In this document: in pieces, positions 62,681 through 64,000 of the stretch
How positions within the stretch are numbered: the first letter of the stretch is position 1
How the letters are laid out: each line of letters opens with the position of its first letter
Assembly (NCBI RefSeq): GCF_009828055.1
Contig: NZ_WTYB01000001.1
Location: forward strand, 1,250,634 to 1,314,633
Direction: 5' to 3'
Source of the DNA: Erythrobacter ramosus
Lineage (GTDB): Bacteria > Pseudomonadota > Alphaproteobacteria > Sphingomonadales > Sphingomonadaceae
DNA length: 64,000 bases
The notes under the pieces: generated by a model
The model's input: the letters and a program-made list of their open reading frames with translations, nothing else
What the model was told of the DNA's origin: nothing
Databases searched by the model: none
Position numbers and translations under genes: made by a program

Positions 62681-62821
62681 ATGGCTACTATTGCCCCGCA
62701 TCTTGCGACAACTGCCAGACCCAGATCCCGCGTGGCGTGCCTCCCTCACGGTTCGGGCATCATAATCGCGTTCGCCTTCAGCACGATCTTCTGGCTAGGG
62801 GTGCTGGTTCTGGTTCTTTGA
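62681..62821 (+). CDS. 46-residue small membrane protein
   Basis: Short plus-strand gene, opened by ATG 62681, ten bases after GGAGG. Basic N-terminus (TARPRSRVACLPHGSG) and a C-terminal hydrophobic helix, IIIAFAFSTIFWLGVLVLVL. It stands divergent from the AAA operon and convergent with the recombinase gene. The ribosome site and helix make it plausible; no family is known. Confidence 0.5.
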   Translation: MATIAPHLATTARPRSRVACLPHGSGIIIAFAFSTIFWLGVLVLVL

Positions 62822-62897
62822 GACAGGCCACCTGCGCTGCAAGATGAACATTCCTAATTGGCGTTGCATGCAGCCCTTTTGGTGACCAAGCAGCGAT

Positions 62898-64000
62898 TTA
62901 GCCACTGACACCCGATAGAAACCTCATCCTCTGCTTGTCCCAGTCCTCAGGGACAGCGCCCGTGCGGACCATAGTGACACCGTCGATCCCCGCGCGCATC
63001 GTGCCGGCCAGAATGGCTTCGACAATGTCCGGCGCGAGAAACGCCAGTCGAACAACCCGCGTGATGTAGGATGCCGAGACGCCTTCGCGCACAGCAAGAA
63101 TCTGGATCGTAATCTCACCCTTCGCCAGCTCATTCCACCAGTGGCGCGCCTTCAGGATCAGCCTGACCAGCGATGGGTCGGCCTGTTTCAATGCTGCAAC
63201 GCCGTTGTCGTGAACCAGACGCACCACATGCCCCGTCCGGGTGAGCCTGACCGATGCGCTTTGGGTAAAGGTCTGTTCGCTGTGGTGCGATGCCGGGACC
63301 CCGAAAAGCTTAGAAATGCCAGCCAACGCAAGTTCGATATCAATCCGGTCGGTGCGGATAGTGATGCGGGAGACAATGCCTGCTAACTTCGCGTTGGATC
63401 GCAGCATCTCGGGAAGCGCGTTGGCACAGTCTTGATTAATCTGCGCCAGCATCTCAGGCGTGATCACAAGCCCGCAAGCGTGCGCAAGCAGCAGTGGATC
63501 ACCCATCAGCGAAGTCAGCTCCTGCCGAACCACTTGCTCGATCTCCCGGGCAGGGATCCGCATGCCGGTTCTGGCGCCCGGTTCGGTACCATGCTGCAAG
63601 AACCGACTGACATAATAGCGATACTGCGTCTTAGCCTTGCGCGCATGCACAGGAACCAACGGTTCTCTATCAGCATCGTACAAGAGCCCGGTCAGAAGAC
63701 TTGTGCTACTCACGCGAGCGCTGCGTTCGCCCTGCACATTGGCGGCAAGCCGCGCCTGCACCCGGTCCCACTTCTCCCGCTCAATGATCGCATCGTGGTT
63801 TCCGGGATGGACCGTTCCCTTATGAGCAATGTTGCCGGCGTAGATTGGGTTCTTGAGGATGTAGTTGAGCTGGCCGCGGGTAAGGGGACAGCCACCGATC
63901 GCCTGGCCCTTACTTGAGACGCGTAAGGGTGCACCAATCCCTTCTGCCACCAGCTGCTCGGCCACCAGGCGGACATTGCCGAGCTCCAGATAGCGGGCAT
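62898..64000 (-). CDS. large serine recombinase, C-terminal part (runs off the window)
   Basis: At least 367 residues, with the 5' end beyond base 64000. QLNYILKNPIYAGNIAHKGT is the recombinase-domain signature (PF07508), and AIIEREKWDRVQARLAANVQ follows. The region LTGLLYDADREPLVPVHARK has no zinc-ribbon cysteines. The end has an HTH-like LAVREGVSASYITRVVRLAF. The catalytic Ser domain lies outside. Such enzymes integrate phages, ICEs or cassettes, so this is likely the mobility gene of the accessory region. Confidence 0.9.
   Translation of the reverse strand, partial: ARYLELGNVRLVAEQLVAEGIGAPLRVSSKGQAIGGCPLTRGQLNYILKNPIYAGNIAHKGTVHPGNHDAIIEREKWDRVQARLAANVQGERSARVSSTSLLTGLLYDADREPLVPVHARKAKTQYRYYVSRFLQHGTEPGARTGMRIPAREIEQVVRQELTSLMGDPLLLAHACGLVITPEMLAQINQDCANALPEMLRSNAKLAGIVSRITIRTDRIDIELALAGISKLFGVPASHHSEQTFTQSASVRLTRTGHVVRLVHDNGVAALKQADPSLVRLILKARHWWNELAKGEITIQILAVREGVSASYITRVVRLAFLAPDIVEAILAGTMRAGIDGVTMVRTGAVPEDWDKQRMRFLSGVSG

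Overview
The window is high-GC chromosomal DNA that looks like an alphaproteobacterium of the order Sphingomonadales, most likely the Erythrobacter/Porphyrobacter group. This rests on the overall protein character, the sspB/his/tolQRAB-pal layout, the density of acyl-CoA catabolism genes, and abundant short dispersed repeats. No taxonomic search was possible, so the assignment is an inference.

Region by region. 1-4.5 kb: a partial membrane protein, a predicted diiron hydrolase, a TPP riboswitch with thiC, a lipoprotein and a small potassium-channel-like protein. 4.6-6.0 kb: an AT-rich insert with two adjacent genes that look like a DarT1-type DNA ADP-ribosyltransferase toxin and its NADAR antitoxin. 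6-18.5 kb: small stress and housekeeping genes (cold shock protein, ribosome hibernation factor, FAD-binding photolyase-like protein, fasciclin lipoprotein, GFA enzyme, S41 protease, SWIB protein, M19 dipeptidase). 18.5-28.3 kb: dapD, then a catabolic block of an aminoglycoside-phosphotransferase-like protein, a zinc alcohol dehydrogenase, three acyl-CoA dehydrogenases, a GPH-type transporter and an SDR. 28.4-31.8 kb: porin, guanylate kinase and sspB. 32-36.9 kb: the his operon (hisB, hisH, hisA, hisF, hisE), interleaved with a YciI-like gene and a small membrane gene and running into a HIT gene. 36.4-40.9 kb: ybgC-tolQ-tolR-tolA-tolB-pal with start/stop overlaps. 41-54 kb: J-domain protein, atypical SDR, SLC13 transporter, tandem DUF547 proteins, infC, pdeM, hemF, a Doc toxin with an AbrB-type antitoxin, the bifunctional (p)ppGpp enzyme Rsh, a glyoxalase-family protein and a secreted prolyl isomerase.

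A tRNA-Ser(GGA) gene at 54.2 kb marks the start of an accessory region that reaches the end of the window. It holds a Phd-type antitoxin joined to a broken winged-helix gene, a MESH1-like alarmone hydrolase with a replaced C-terminus, an M23-RTX exported protein, decayed transposase and ImmA-like fragments, a resolvase with res-like inverted repeats, a GIY-YIG-like protein, a RepA-like AAA ATPase next to GTGACG repeats, and a large serine recombinase running off the right edge.

Working together: the his and tol-pal genes are long translationally coupled operons. The acyl-CoA block probably feeds a fatty-acid or alicyclic acid into beta-oxidation-like steps. Rsh and the MESH1-like protein both act on (p)ppGpp. 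The window carries at least two toxin-antitoxin pairs and one orphan antitoxin. The most notable items are the DarT1-NADAR pair, the AUA start of infC, the photolyase-like protein without an antenna domain, the chimeric junction at 55169, the GTGACG cluster, and a two-copy hairpin element with a 32-base identical core near 7.2 kb and 52.7 kb.
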